A stretch of DNA of 64,000 nucleotides from the NCBI RefSeq assembly GCF_000027005.1, contig NC_012964.1:1798001-1862000 (forward strand), given 5' to 3'. The position numbers and the translations under genes are program-made. The stretch's first letter is position 1; the number at the start of each line of letters is the position of its first letter. Under the pieces are notes generated by a model that saw nothing but the letters and a program-made list of their open reading frames with translations, was not told the origin of the DNA and did no database searches. The DNA comes from Komagataella phaffii GS115 (taxonomy: Eukaryota; Ascomycota; Pichiomycetes; Pichiales; Pichiaceae). Shown here piece after piece: positions 39,216 to 48,036 of this stretch.

Positions 39216-40406
39216 CTAACGATTAGCGAAGCCGTTCTTCTCGAAGGACCAAGAATCCTCATTTATTCTTCCTCTCAGGACGGGGGGTTCGGAACCCTTG
39301 ACATAAACATCTTCAAATAAAATATCCATTTTGGCTTCAGGGGGAGGAGCGAGTTCAGCTTCTTTGGTTTGCTTGTCAACATACTTTCTAGCCTCCTTGT
39401 CATAGGCCTTGAGTTCCTCCTCTGTAGATATTCCAAGCTCAATTAAGTGCATCTTCAAGCCTGCAATTGGGTCATTTCTGGATCTCATGTTCTGCACTTC
39501 TTCACGTGTTCTGTAAGTGGTTCCTGGGTCGGACATAGAGTGTCCACCATACCTGTAGGTCTCGTACTCCATTACTAGAGGACCATTTCCCGAGACAGTC
39601 CAGTCCTTGGCAAACTTAGAAGCTTGGTAACAAGCAAGAACATCCATACCATTCACTTTCAAACCGGGGATAAATTGCCCTCTCTTGTAGTACTCAGTCA
39701 TAGCAGATGATCTAGAAGCAGAAGTTCCCATACCATACTTGTTGTTTTCACAGGCAAAAATCACAGGCAAATCCCACAACTTGGCCATATTAAAGGACTC
39801 GAATACTTGACCTTGGTTAGAAGCACCATCCCCGTACAGGGCAAATGTACAGTTCTTCTCATTCCTGTACTGATGTGCAAAGGCCAGACCAGCACCAACT
39901 GGAACTTGAGCACCAACAATTCCGTTTCCACCGTAGAATCCAGTAGTGAACATATGCATCGAACCACCTTTACCGTAAGACACACCACATCTCTTACCCA
40001 TCAATTCACCCTGGACTTCCTTGACAGAGGCACCTCTTAAATATGTGAAACCGTGACATCTATAGGATGTAATAACAGTGTCCTTCTTAGTTATAGCACT
40101 CTCAATTCCTACAGCCACGGCTTCTTGGCCTACAGACAAGTGGCAGAAACCTCTAATCTTTTTAGCCTTGTAGAGGGCATCTGAAGCCATTTCCATACGT
40201 CTGACAATCACCATTTGCTTATACATTTGCAGCAGAGTCTCCTTCTCCGTTTCAAACTGAAGCTCTGGACCTTGCTCTAACTCATAAGTCTCGAAAGAAG
40301 AGGCTGGGAGGTCAATGGAAACAGTCGATGGGCTTGCAGAAGCCATATATCTGGCATTGGCCACTCTTGCAGCAATTCTAGATTGAGGGCTGAGAAACTT
40401 GAGCAT
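39216..40406 (-). CDS. PDA1: PDA1, pyruvate dehydrogenase E1-alpha
   Basis: Alpha subunit of the thiamine-diphosphate E1 of the mitochondrial pyruvate dehydrogenase complex. From ATG 40406 it is 396 residues (S. cerevisiae 420). The basic, acid-free N terminus MLKFLSPQSRIAARVANARY is a typical presequence. ThDP-binding motif: GDGASNQGQ then NNKYGMGT. The phosphorylation loop YRYGGHSMSDPGTTYR carries the Ser targets of the regulatory kinase. Upstream in-frame sequence to 40466 begins at a TTG and adds 20 residues without an ATG, so it is not used. It is divergent from CYC3. Confidence 0.97.
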   Translation of the reverse strand: MLKFLSPQSRIAARVANARYMASASPSTVSIDLPASSFETYELEQGPELQFETEKETLLQMYKQMVIVRRMEMASDALYKAKKIRGFCHLSVGQEAVAVGIESAITKKDTVITSYRCHGFTYLRGASVKEVQGELMGKRCGVSYGKGGSMHMFTTGFYGGNGIVGAQVPVGAGLAFAHQYRNEKNCTFALYGDGASNQGQVFESFNMAKLWDLPVIFACENNKYGMGTSASRSSAMTEYYKRGQFIPGLKVNGMDVLACYQASKFAKDWTVSGNGPLVMEYETYRYGGHSMSDPGTTYRTREEVQNMRSRNDPIAGLKMHLIELGISTEEELKAYDKEARKYVDKQTKEAELAPPPEAKMDILFEDVYVKGSEPPVLRGRINEDSWSFEKNGFANR

Positions 40407-40935
40407 CTTGGTGGTTGTATTGGAAGTGAGGAAGAGTCTCAAAAAAGTTGAGGACAGACAACACAAGGAGTTAGGGTACTAAGCGCGACCGGGAGAAAAC
40501 TGTCCGTAAGGAGGGGTTCGGTTAAACATTATGGGGGCGCGCAGATGCCAGATGCATTCGGTGGGGGCGGAGAGAAATCAAAAGGTCAATTCAGTCAACC
40601 CTTGATTACGAAAAAAAAAAAAAAAGATGTCAGATGTCATGATCCATTCTAATTCTTATCAGTAAGAGGTAATGCAAACTGATAAACTACGAAGTATTCC
40701 CCTAAGTACGACAATTCTTTCAACTCAATTAAAGGCTTCTCCAGAATTAAGATAGACTGCATAATATTGAGCAATCCCTGTCGATTCGCGACTCAGTTGG
40801 TAGCATGAATTTACTCTAGTTTGCAACCAGCACCTCCTGCTGTCTCCTCCTATTTGCTCCGTCGCTATCCTTCCAGGGAATCCGCCTCAGTTAGAGAAAC
40901 TCAAAAAAAAAACCTCAAAAAAGCACCAATAAAAA
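40407..40935. promoter_or_regulatory. Divergent PDA1 / CYC3 upstream region with poly(dA:dT) tract
   Basis: 529 bp. A 15-A tract lies at 40611-40625, a typical yeast nucleosome-excluding element placed between the two divergent starts. A short A-run also precedes the CYC3 ATG. No gene is visible. Confidence 0.55.
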
Positions 40936-41766
40936 ATGGGATGGTTTTGGGCTGATAGTGCCAGTGACCCTTTGACTAAACCGACTGCGTGTCCTGTGAA
41001 TCATGCGAAACAAGACGTGTGTCCTGTGAAACATGATGTTTCGTTTTCTAAGAAAGAAAATTCCGTATCTGAATGTCCCGTCAAACTTGATAAGGACGGG
41101 ACGCCCTTGAACCCTCTGAACAACATGCCCTATGATCTGTCTTCGGCTCGAGCTCCTGGCCAAAAAATATCATTGCCTACACAGCGAACATTGTCAACGA
41201 TTCCCAAGGGGGAAACTGATGCCCAGGGTGTTTGGGAATACCCATCCCCACAACAAATGCTAAATGCGATGTTACGTAAGGGTAAAGGGGAGATTGCTGA
41301 GGATGCTGTTGAATCCATGGTCGATGTTCACAACTTTTTGAACGAAGGTGCGTGGCAGCAAATCCTAGCCTGGGAAAAGAGACACACGGAAGAAAACAAA
41401 GTTGAGCCAAGACTCCTCAAGTTTACTGGCCGTCCCTATGATCTATCTCCCAGAGCAGCTATGTATCAATATCTGGGCAAATTGTTTCCATCCCATTTCA
41501 GTACCCAGCCACCATTTGACAGGCATGATTGGACAGTGTTGAGATCGAAAAACGGCTCAACATCTAGTGACGCAAGAGAATGGAGCAAAGTCCGCTACGT
41601 CATAGACTATTATGGCGGTCCGGATGATGAAGATGGAATGCCAACCTTCTTCTTGGATGTGAGACCTGCGCTGGACAATTTCACTAATGCATACGACCGC
41701 TTTTTACATTGGAATGAAGAAATGAAGCCTGTATGGGCAAAGGCTCTGGGAAAGGGATCTAGGTAA
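40936..41766 (+). CDS. CYC3: CYC3, cytochrome c heme lyase (holocytochrome c synthase)
   Basis: Intermembrane-space enzyme attaching heme covalently to apocytochrome c. It has 276 residues (yeast Cyc3 is 269). The N terminus MGWFWADSA is the signature start of Cyc3. Three CPV heme-regulatory motifs occur at residues 19, 29 and 47 (the third lacks the following His). The core has [42 protein letters not shown] and [13 protein letters not shown], whose His (about residue 132) aligns with the heme-ligand His of human [14 protein letters not shown] and [20 protein letters not shown] end the domain. The [11 protein letters not shown] block separates it from the Cyt2 type at 46409-47233. Confidence 0.94.
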   Translation: MGWFWADSASDPLTKPTACPVNHAKQDVCPVKHDVSFSKKENSVSECPVKLDKDGTPLNPLNNMPYDLSSARAPGQKISLPTQRTLSTIPKGETDAQGVWEYPSPQQMLNAMLRKGKGEIAEDAVESMVDVHNFLNEGAWQQILAWEKRHTEENKVEPRLLKFTGRPYDLSPRAAMYQYLGKLFPSHFSTQPPFDRHDWTVLRSKNGSTSSDAREWSKVRYVIDYYGGPDDEDGMPTFFLDVRPALDNFTNAYDRFLHWNEEMKPVWAKALGKGSR

Positions 41767-41821
41767 AAGCCTGGGCAAATCATCTGGGTGTTATTTATAT
41801 TTACAAATAATCTATTTTTAT

Positions 41822-43888
41822 TTACACGTAGGTTCTTTTGGTTTGCATCTTCTCATCCGCTTGCAGAATCTGATCGTTCAGGTTCTCTGGTATTTTGATA
41901 TTAGGATAGGTTCTTTCTAGGTTTTTCAGTATTGGAGCTAGAGAGCGTCCCAAATGAATACTGGCAGCATCCAACTCGTTAATCAAATACTGAAGTCTTT
42001 CAGAATCCTGTAATCTGTCAGCGCACCTAATTAAATGATAGAATGTGAAATGATTGGGCTTGGCCATTTTGGTATTACTGTTCTTCAGATCGTTATAGTA
42101 TGCAATAGCCTTCTCCAGGTTGTTCTGCTTACTGAACCCTTCAATTGGGATATTGTAGTAAGGAGTTGAAGGAGTAATTCCAGCCTTTGAAATGCTCTCC
42201 TTGAAAAATTGTTCGCCAATAAACGGATCTCCAAACTTAAACTCTGAAGAGATAATAGAGGTGTAAGTAACGAAGTTCAGGTTCATTTTTTCTTTTTTCA
42301 TGTAATCAACAAGCAGTCTTCCAACTTCCAAGGTGGAAGGATCCTGCATCAGAATATGTACCATAGACGAGATAGTCACGGCGTTCGTATGGATACCATT
42401 TTGTTTCATTTCTTTGAATATGGGGGTTAATTGATCAAACTCTACTTTCCCGTTTACTGATTGCTTCAGCATTAACGAAATGATAATTGTGTAGGTAGCA
42501 ATGTCAGGCTGAACATTGTACTGGGACATTTTTTCAAACATTTGAAGAGCTTGGTCATACTTTTTGTGTTTGATATATGTTGATAGTAGCTTATTGAACA
42601 CAAACACTTGAGGCGAATAAGTTTCATCTGACTCCAAAAATTGTTTAAAAAGCTTTTCCGCATCTGCTAGCTGATTCTTGTCCAGAAGCTTGGACAAAAC
42701 ATTGTCCTTCATCTTCAATGTGAGTGGTATTACGGCTTCCTTTTGCAGCTGATTCAGCAACTGGATAGCTTTCTCGTGTTGATTAAAAGCGATAAGGCCT
42801 ACCAAATAATACTCATAAGAAATAGCATTTGGCTGATAAAATTTGTTCAGGTATTCCCAAATTCCCTCCAACTTTTCAAGACATTTTTCATCAGAGTCTC
42901 TCAATTTTGTGTGAGTGTATAATAATTCGTTGAAAGATCTGATAGAGGGTTGGATATCCTGAGACACCATATCTTCCCATAAGGCAAGACTAGCCTTAGT
43001 ATTGTTTGACAAAGAGTACAGATGCATCAACTGAGCATACGTAGTCTCGTCATATGGCTTGGGTGAGGAACTTTTGATCTGTTCAATAATCTGGTCGGCA
43101 TCTTTCATTTTTCCCTCTAGAATAAGGGTTGTTGCCAAAGAAAATGACTCTGGATTGTTGTACTTCATAGACTCATACTTGAACTTTTCCAAGCTCTTAT
43201 AACATTGGCTACTCAACTTCTTCGAAGCCTTGATCTCGTATAAGTATTTCTTAAGCTGAGAGATGCTAGGAACCTTTGAGACTTGAAGTAATTCTTTAAA
43301 ATAAGAGCTCTCTGGCTGTTTGCTCATAGCTATACAAGCTTGATTGTAAGCAATAAAAAGGAAAGCCAATCTTCTGTCTAACTCGGAATTGTCGTCTCTG
43401 ACTTCAAGTGCCTCTGGATGGTGCTTCAAATACTCAACGCTTTCAACATACAATGAGAGCGCCTCTTGAGCATTATTCTGTCTCAAATAATTTGCACATA
43501 CACGGTTAAAGTGGGAAACATGGGCCAAATTGTTATTTATCAAAACTTTCAGTATTTGGTATTCAATGGTTCCCACGTCGCTCTTATCCTCACTGAGTTT
43601 CACTGATTGATTCATGAACTTATGTCCAACGCTAGTCATACTAAGAACTGAGGTTTTCTCTGGTAGCTCTACAACTCCTTGAGAGAATTTGGAGAGTAAG
43701 TCATTGAAGTTCAATTCGTTCTGGTTGAGAATTTCGTATAGACCGGAAGTTGGCGTTCTTCGTGAAAACTGGGATTTATTTTGCTTCACTGCTGTTGATG
43801 TAGCATCAGTAGCCAGGGAACGACTCAATGATTTGCTGTTCAAGCATGCTCTTAGAACAGCTCGGGAAAACTGACTGGTATTCAGCAT
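41822..43888 (-). CDS. Mitochondrial pentatricopeptide-repeat (PPR) protein
   Basis: 688 residues with an N-terminal basic, Ser/Arg-rich presequence (MLNTSQFSRAVLRACLN and SLSRSLATD). At least five PPR-like 35-residue helix pairs are visible, such as TYAQLMHLYSLSNNTKASLA, AISYEYYLVGLIAFNQHEKA, VFNKLLSTYIKHKKYDQALQ and ATYTIIISLMLKQSV. Such proteins bind mitochondrial RNA and act in its processing, stability or translation. Yeast candidates include Ccm1, Pet309 and Aep3; length and repeat spacing look nearest Ccm1-type proteins, but I cannot separate them by eye. It is convergent with CYC3 (55 bp between stop codons). Confidence 0.8.
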   Translation of the reverse strand: MLNTSQFSRAVLRACLNSKSLSRSLATDATSTAVKQNKSQFSRRTPTSGLYEILNQNELNFNDLLSKFSQGVVELPEKTSVLSMTSVGHKFMNQSVKLSEDKSDVGTIEYQILKVLINNNLAHVSHFNRVCANYLRQNNAQEALSLYVESVEYLKHHPEALEVRDDNSELDRRLAFLFIAYNQACIAMSKQPESSYFKELLQVSKVPSISQLKKYLYEIKASKKLSSQCYKSLEKFKYESMKYNNPESFSLATTLILEGKMKDADQIIEQIKSSSPKPYDETTYAQLMHLYSLSNNTKASLALWEDMVSQDIQPSIRSFNELLYTHTKLRDSDEKCLEKLEGIWEYLNKFYQPNAISYEYYLVGLIAFNQHEKAIQLLNQLQKEAVIPLTLKMKDNVLSKLLDKNQLADAEKLFKQFLESDETYSPQVFVFNKLLSTYIKHKKYDQALQMFEKMSQYNVQPDIATYTIIISLMLKQSVNGKVEFDQLTPIFKEMKQNGIHTNAVTISSMVHILMQDPSTLEVGRLLVDYMKKEKMNLNFVTYTSIISSEFKFGDPFIGEQFFKESISKAGITPSTPYYNIPIEGFSKQNNLEKAIAYYNDLKNSNTKMAKPNHFTFYHLIRCADRLQDSERLQYLINELDAASIHLGRSLAPILKNLERTYPNIKIPENLNDQILQADEKMQTKRTYV

Positions 43889-43965
43889 TGGTGGCTAACT
43901 ATAGGCCGATTCTCAAATTTTTCAGTACAAAGAATCGGAAATCGTGGTCGTGTGAAGGAGAATAA

Positions 43966-44121
43966 ATGGATAAGGTCTACTATATACAGATTAGATCCAG
44001 TGCTCCAGCTCTGACTGTTCTATGGTCATCGGAGCCGAAGAAGCTTGCCTTTGACGAAAACACTCCTGCAATAGAAATAAAAATCTTTACTAGCAGAATC
44101 CTAAACTACTTCAATATATAA
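43966..44121 (+). CDS. Candidate 51-residue small ORF
   Basis: It lies in the 350-bp region between the divergent PPR gene and the CUE5 stop. ATG at 43966 (AAATAAATGG context, A at -3), stop TAA at 44119-44121. The product begins MDKVYYIQIRSSAPALTVLW and continues with mixed hydrophobic and charged residues, unlike random AT-rich translation. There is no signal peptide, no Cys and no recognised domain. It could be a short conserved protein or an exon. The rest of the gap is AT-rich and shows nothing else. Confidence 0.25.
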   Translation: MDKVYYIQIRSSAPALTVLWSSEPKKLAFDENTPAIEIKIFTSRILNYFNI

Positions 44122-44238
44122 TCCGAAAAATATCGTCAAACGCCTTTGGTCCTCGACATTCCGAACACTAAAAAATAATACAACCACCAGTCAGAAAACA
44201 AGTGGCTTAATCACACTGGTATAATTGGTACAATATAA

Positions 44239-45267
44239 TCATACTTTACTCTTGCTAATCTTGGCTTCTTCCTCTTCATCACTGTCTTCAACCAAGAAAG
44301 TGTCGTCGTCTATTGGATGAGGGTCAGCGGATTGTAGCGGTTGCCATCTGTCCTTTTCAGGATCCTTCTTCTCTGCAGTAGACACTTTCTTGGTCTCCTT
44401 AGTCTCATTGACGGCCTTGGCTTCTGGGGCATCAAAATCTAATGTAGGGTCCTGACTTGAGAAAGCTATACCAGTATTGCCGGAAACATTCTCAGCGTCC
44501 TGTTCAACATCAGATCTGGCTTTTTCCAAAGAGGAGCCCCTGCTGGTAGGGTTATTGTTACCAAACGCAGAAAATAGGTTCTTGCTTTGAGGCTGATCTG
44601 CTTGGTTTGAAGTGGTTTGATCTATTTTTTTACCTAATCCACCAATCCAACTGTTAATCTTGGATCTGGCTCCCTCCACGTTCTTGCTCAATTGTTCAGT
44701 AAATTGCGGGAGGTCCTTGTCAAGAAATTTGTCGAAAAAATCGTCGTCAGATTCGGCATCTTGCTTGCGATGGGAATCACGACGAGATGACCCGCTGGAG
44801 CGAGATGACGACTTGTATTGTCTAGCCAGACGACGAGCCAACTTTTCATCACTTTCAATCTGGGAAAATTCACCACCATGGCTTTGTCTACTAGGTAGTT
44901 TGGGATGTTGAGGCCTGGGAATCTCTGGAACAAAGGTTGGATCTGACAGGTACAACAGAGCATTGAAGGCAGGATCCAATTCACCACTGGATGCAACTAG
45001 CACAGCAGTAATGTATTTTTCTTCAAATTGTGGAAAAGCTTCCTTCAAAGTTTGTTTTGCCTGGGTTAATGGGGAAACAGGCCTAGGTGGTCTCTGAGGA
45101 GGGAGATCTTCTCCTTCAGCTTCAAGTGGTGCTTGTTTCTTTTCAATTGAAGAGGTCTTGGCCTCATTCAGATCAGCAGAATCATCAATAGTCAGATTCT
45201 CGGTAGCTTTGTCCAGCCCAGGGACTCCAGAAGTTTCAATTGGTTCCTTTTTATCAGAAGTTGACAT
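44239..45267 (-). CDS. CUE5: CUE5, ubiquitin-binding autophagy adaptor (CUE domain)
   Basis: Receptor linking ubiquitinated aggregates and proteasomes to Atg8 on autophagosomes. It has 342 residues (S. cerevisiae Cue5 is 411). The CUE domain spans about residues 66-110: LKEAFPQFEEKYITAVLVAS then FNALLYLSDP. These have the conserved hydrophobic-Phe-Pro (MFP-type) and di-Leu elements that contact ubiquitin. Near the C terminus RWQPLQ provides a W308-x-x-L311 Atg8-interacting motif, as in Cue5. The rest is charged and disordered with an acidic end (EDSDEEEEA). ATG at 45267. Don1 is the other relative; the AIM favours Cue5. Confidence 0.88.
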   Translation of the reverse strand: MSTSDKKEPIETSGVPGLDKATENLTIDDSADLNEAKTSSIEKKQAPLEAEGEDLPPQRPPRPVSPLTQAKQTLKEAFPQFEEKYITAVLVASSGELDPAFNALLYLSDPTFVPEIPRPQHPKLPSRQSHGGEFSQIESDEKLARRLARQYKSSSRSSGSSRRDSHRKQDAESDDDFFDKFLDKDLPQFTEQLSKNVEGARSKINSWIGGLGKKIDQTTSNQADQPQSKNLFSAFGNNNPTSRGSSLEKARSDVEQDAENVSGNTGIAFSSQDPTLDFDAPEAKAVNETKETKKVSTAEKKDPEKDRWQPLQSADPHPIDDDTFLVEDSDEEEEAKISKSKV

Positions 45268-45986
45268 GTTAAATGGGGAAATTAGGATTTAAAGCGTTGG
45301 ATGTATCTCAGCAAATGTGATAGTCGATTCGCGCGTCCTTTCAGCTTTGCCATGAAAACGTGAAGCCAAGGGGAGTGTATAAGAGATAAGAGGGCTACCA
45401 AGGCCTTTGTTGAACTCTGTGGAGAATGACTTGCATGATTGTTTAGCCGATGACAGTTGATGAGAGACTCAACGCTTAGAAAAGCTCAAACGGCAGTTCA
45501 AAGCTCCTTGCCTCAACTACATATTGTCATCACGTGAGAACTCTTCATTTCTCATGTATGCGATGAGTAGGTCAAACGGTGCTGAGCTAGCCAATATTGA
45601 GAATAGTATCCACTATGCAGTGGCGTGGTGAGAATACACAGTATACAGACATGTTCATCATCCAACGAGGCCCACATTTAATATTTTCAGGGCCTAGAAA
45701 CTATCCCTCGCAGTTGCACCAGTTCATAACTCTTCGACTTGATCCCAGCAGTATCTCTGCAGATGTCTGGCTAATGCATCGTCTAATTATCTCCTGTATG
45801 TGCTTCAACAAAGTGAACAACCATGAATGAGTACTTTAATGATTTCACTTTTGCTTGCCTTGTTAACCCCAGGAGAAGTCGATTGCATTAATTGAAAGGT
45901 CGTGTCTTGTGTCATAAATTTTTCAACATCGTTCCTACAAAAATCTAGTGCAAGTTTGTTCATCATAGCAAAACCTTTAATATAAA
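45268..45986. promoter_or_regulatory. Upstream regions of CUE5 and TIM10 with a TCACGTGA site
   Basis: 719 bp. A perfect palindrome TCACGTGA at 45530-45537 matches the Cbf1-type E-box. A plus-strand ORF of 71 codons (45615-45830, starts MQWRGENTQYT) is present but looks like neither neighbour and has no recognised domain; I do not call it a gene. Confidence 0.4.
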
Positions 45987-46324
45987 ATGTCATTCTTAGG
46001 TTTAGGAGGTTCTCCAAACGTTTCATCACAAGCCAAGATACAAGCTGCTGAAGCAGAACTGGACATGGTGACTGGAATGTTCAACCAGTAAGTGTGTTGC
46101 CAACGATTGCTATCCTTTTTGTAGTCATACTAACAGTTCCGTTAAGACTAGTCGATATCTGTCACAAAAAGTGTATTGGAACCAGCTACAATGCTTCAGA
46201 TTTGGACAAAAATGAGAGCTTGTGTGTGGATCGTTGCGTTGCCAAATATTTCGACACCAACTTGAAGGTCGGTGATAGTATGCAGAAAGTTGGACAGAAT
46301 GGTGCTTTCGGTGTGAACAGATAA
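45987..46324 (+). CDS. TIM10: TIM10, small Tim chaperone of the mitochondrial intermembrane space (two exons)
   Basis: Subunit of the Tim9-Tim10 hexamer that escorts hydrophobic carriers to TIM22. The CDS is join(45987..46087, 46147..46324), 92 residues (yeast Tim10 93). Exon 1 starts [17 protein letters not shown] and ends in MFNQ; exon 2 continues [14 protein letters not shown] and [14 protein letters not shown]. The twin C-x3-C motifs (CHKKC, CVDRC) that form the Mia40-dependent disulfides are intact. Both exons align well with known Tim10, confirming the splice. The gene lies between CUE5 and CYT2, convergent with CYT2. Confidence 0.96.
46088..46146 (+). other. TIM10 intron (59 nt)
   Basis: Starts GTAAGT, has a perfect TACTAAC branch site at 46128-46134 and ends GTTAAG, 12 nt after the branch site. 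It interrupts codon 34 (CA|A). Confidence 0.95.
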
Positions 46325-46408
46325 ACGCCAATTATATATATTCTCAAGGCAGGGTATTTCCGTTAAGTTTTTTTGTAAATATATACAAAACTCTGCTATT
46401 TATAATTT

Positions 46409-47233
46409 TTAGAGTCCGAGAGCTCTGAAGAGTCTCAATTTTACGCCTTCTATTGAATTCAGCTTTGGTCTAACATCCAAATAGAAACTGGGCATTTGAG
46501 GGTTCTTGGGGTTGGGCTTTCCACCGTAAAAATCGATCACATAGTCAACCTGGGTGCCACATCTATCGATTGTCCAGTCATGACGGTCAAATGGTCTCTC
46601 ATATCCTAGAAAAAGTCTCCACCTTGCCCGGGGGGTTAGTTTCTTCGAATCACCTTTGAAACTAGTCAGTTGGATTCCTCCACAAGATTGGCCTCCCTTT
46701 CCATGTTCCCACATTTGAATGTATTTCCAAGCCTGTTCGTTCACCGCATTATGTATAGGAACAATACTTTTCATGTCTTTAGCATGAGGGTTCCAGTCTT
46801 TTCTTCGCATTGCTTCAAAAAACTGTTTCTGTGATGGGTAGATCCAGTTCAGTTCGGCTCCAGTGCGTGGAATGGAACTAATCTCTCTATCCGTGGGAAG
46901 GTCTATGTTGGAAGAATACGTAGGTTGTTCTGGAAGAGCGTCTGAGGAACATTCCACGGACTCTGGGGCAGAAACACTGACAGATACATTTTCAATCCAT
47001 CTAGATCTAGCATCGTGATCTACAGGACAGCTTGCAGGGACTTCAGACGAATTTTTTGGTTCTGATTTCTTTTCAGATGCACTACTCCATTTCCACCAGC
47101 TCTTTGATGATGACTCCGGTTCGGGGGCAGATTTTCTTTGTGCGGAAGCCTGCTCTACCTGGTTGTTCTTTTGCAGCCAGACAGCTTGGGCTTCGTGGTC
47201 GACTGGACACTTGGGTTGATCTTCCTTCGACAT
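46409..47233 (-). CDS. CYT2: CYT2, cytochrome c1 heme lyase
   Basis: Paralogue of CYC3 that attaches heme to apocytochrome c1 in the intermembrane space. It has 274 residues (S. cerevisiae Cyt2 is 224), the extra length being in the Ser/Glu-rich N-terminal linker. Two CPVDH heme-regulatory motifs occur at residues 9 and 69. The core has REISSIPRTGAELNWIYPSQ, KQFFEAMRRKDWNPHAKDM, VPIHNAVNEQAWK (heme-ligand His), FKGDSKKLTPRARWRL, FDRHDWTIDRCGTQVDYVID and SFYLDVRP. The DRCGTQVDYVID block is shared with human HCCS and absent from the CYC3 copy. ATG at 47233. Confidence 0.9.
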   Translation of the reverse strand: MSKEDQPKCPVDHEAQAVWLQKNNQVEQASAQRKSAPEPESSSKSWWKWSSASEKKSEPKNSSEVPASCPVDHDARSRWIENVSVSVSAPESVECSSDALPEQPTYSSNIDLPTDREISSIPRTGAELNWIYPSQKQFFEAMRRKDWNPHAKDMKSIVPIHNAVNEQAWKYIQMWEHGKGGQSCGGIQLTSFKGDSKKLTPRARWRLFLGYERPFDRHDWTIDRCGTQVDYVIDFYGGKPNPKNPQMPSFYLDVRPKLNSIEGVKLRLFRALGL

Positions 47234-47370
47234 GGTATCAATGTCAGTGGTTTACTCAGTAATTAAATATGCACTATAGAGGGAAGTCGGAGTGTAATAT
47301 TCGCGAAAGTTCTAAAGCCTGATTCGACTGATTACCTAACAAAAACAAACTTAAACTACTACTTAATTTA

Positions 47371-47803
47371 TTAGACGTAAACGGTAGTAACGTTAGAGAA
47401 ACTGGAGAACTGTGGTGCCAAAGAAGGTTCTAAAGTTGGTTCCGAAGAAGAACTTTGGGTACTTGTGACTGTCACATACACGGTACTGTAGATGGTCTCG
47501 TACAAATCGGTGGATGTGGGGACGACAGTTATAAGTGAACCAGCACCGTCAAGGATTGACACAACTGTTGAGAAAGGAATGGTATGAGTGACAGCAATAG
47601 TGGAAGTGATTGTTGAAGTAACTCCATCTGCGGGGGCAGCAGTTGTAGGAGAAACATACCCAGTTTCACAGTCGTGTTCTGTTACAGTTACGGTGACTGT
47701 CTCCTTACCAGACCCAGATCCTGAACCGGATCCTGAGCCCGATCCTGAACCTGAGCCTGAACCTGAACCTGAACCTGAACCTGAACCTGAGCCTGAACCT
47801 GAA

Positions 47804-47844
<41 letters not shown>

Positions 47845-48036
47845 ACCTGAACCTGAACCTGAGCCAGATCCATCAGTTGGAATGACATAGATAGTGGTGG
47901 TCGAAGTGGTGGTGGTGGATGTCTCTGTAAAAAGCGTGGTAGTAGTTTCGTTCAAAGCACGGGCCCAAACGTCAGCAAAGTTGGCAGAAACAGTTCCAAG
48001 GGCAACTGCCACGGAAGCTAAAGTAGAGAATCTCAT
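47371..48036 (-). CDS. Secreted Ser/Thr-rich protein with a (Gly-Ser)27 repeat
   Basis: 221 residues. The N-terminal [18 protein letters not shown] is a signal peptide, so the product enters the secretory pathway. A Thr-rich segment (residues 31-49) follows, then an uninterrupted Gly-Ser dipeptide repeat (residues 56-110). The C-terminal half is Thr/Ser/Val-rich with [12 protein letters not shown] and [10 protein letters not shown]. It would be heavily O-mannosylated and resembles fungal cell-wall or surface proteins. No hydrophobic GPI-attachment tail is visible (it ends SNVTTVYV), so it is probably soluble or wall-bound by another route. I recognise no specific orthologue. An MCB-like ACGCGT lies at 48074-48079, very near the start. 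Confidence 0.75.
47707..47871 (-). repeat. In-frame hexanucleotide repeat encoding Gly-Ser
   Basis: 165 bp, 27.5 units of a GGTTCA/GGCTCA-type hexamer on the minus strand, with mostly synonymous third-base variation. The tract is open in several frames on both strands, which creates long spurious ORFs opposite it. Confidence 0.95.

Noticed and set aside
40407..40466. 20-codon N-terminal extension of PDA1
   Set aside because: It begins at TTG; the ATG at 40406 gives a normal mitochondrial presequence.
40790..40805. tRNA-like A box (GACTCAGTTGGTAG) between PDA1 and CYC3
   Set aside because: No B box (GGTTCRANNC) within range and no foldable cloverleaf arms were seen.
45615..45830. 71-codon ORF upstream of TIM10
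   Set aside because: No recognisable domain or targeting signal; kept only as a note in the intergenic entry.
47588..47890. Long Glu/Pro and Val/Gln repeat ORFs overlapping the Gly-Ser tract
   Set aside because: They are other-frame readings of the same hexamer repeat, without a signal peptide or other support.
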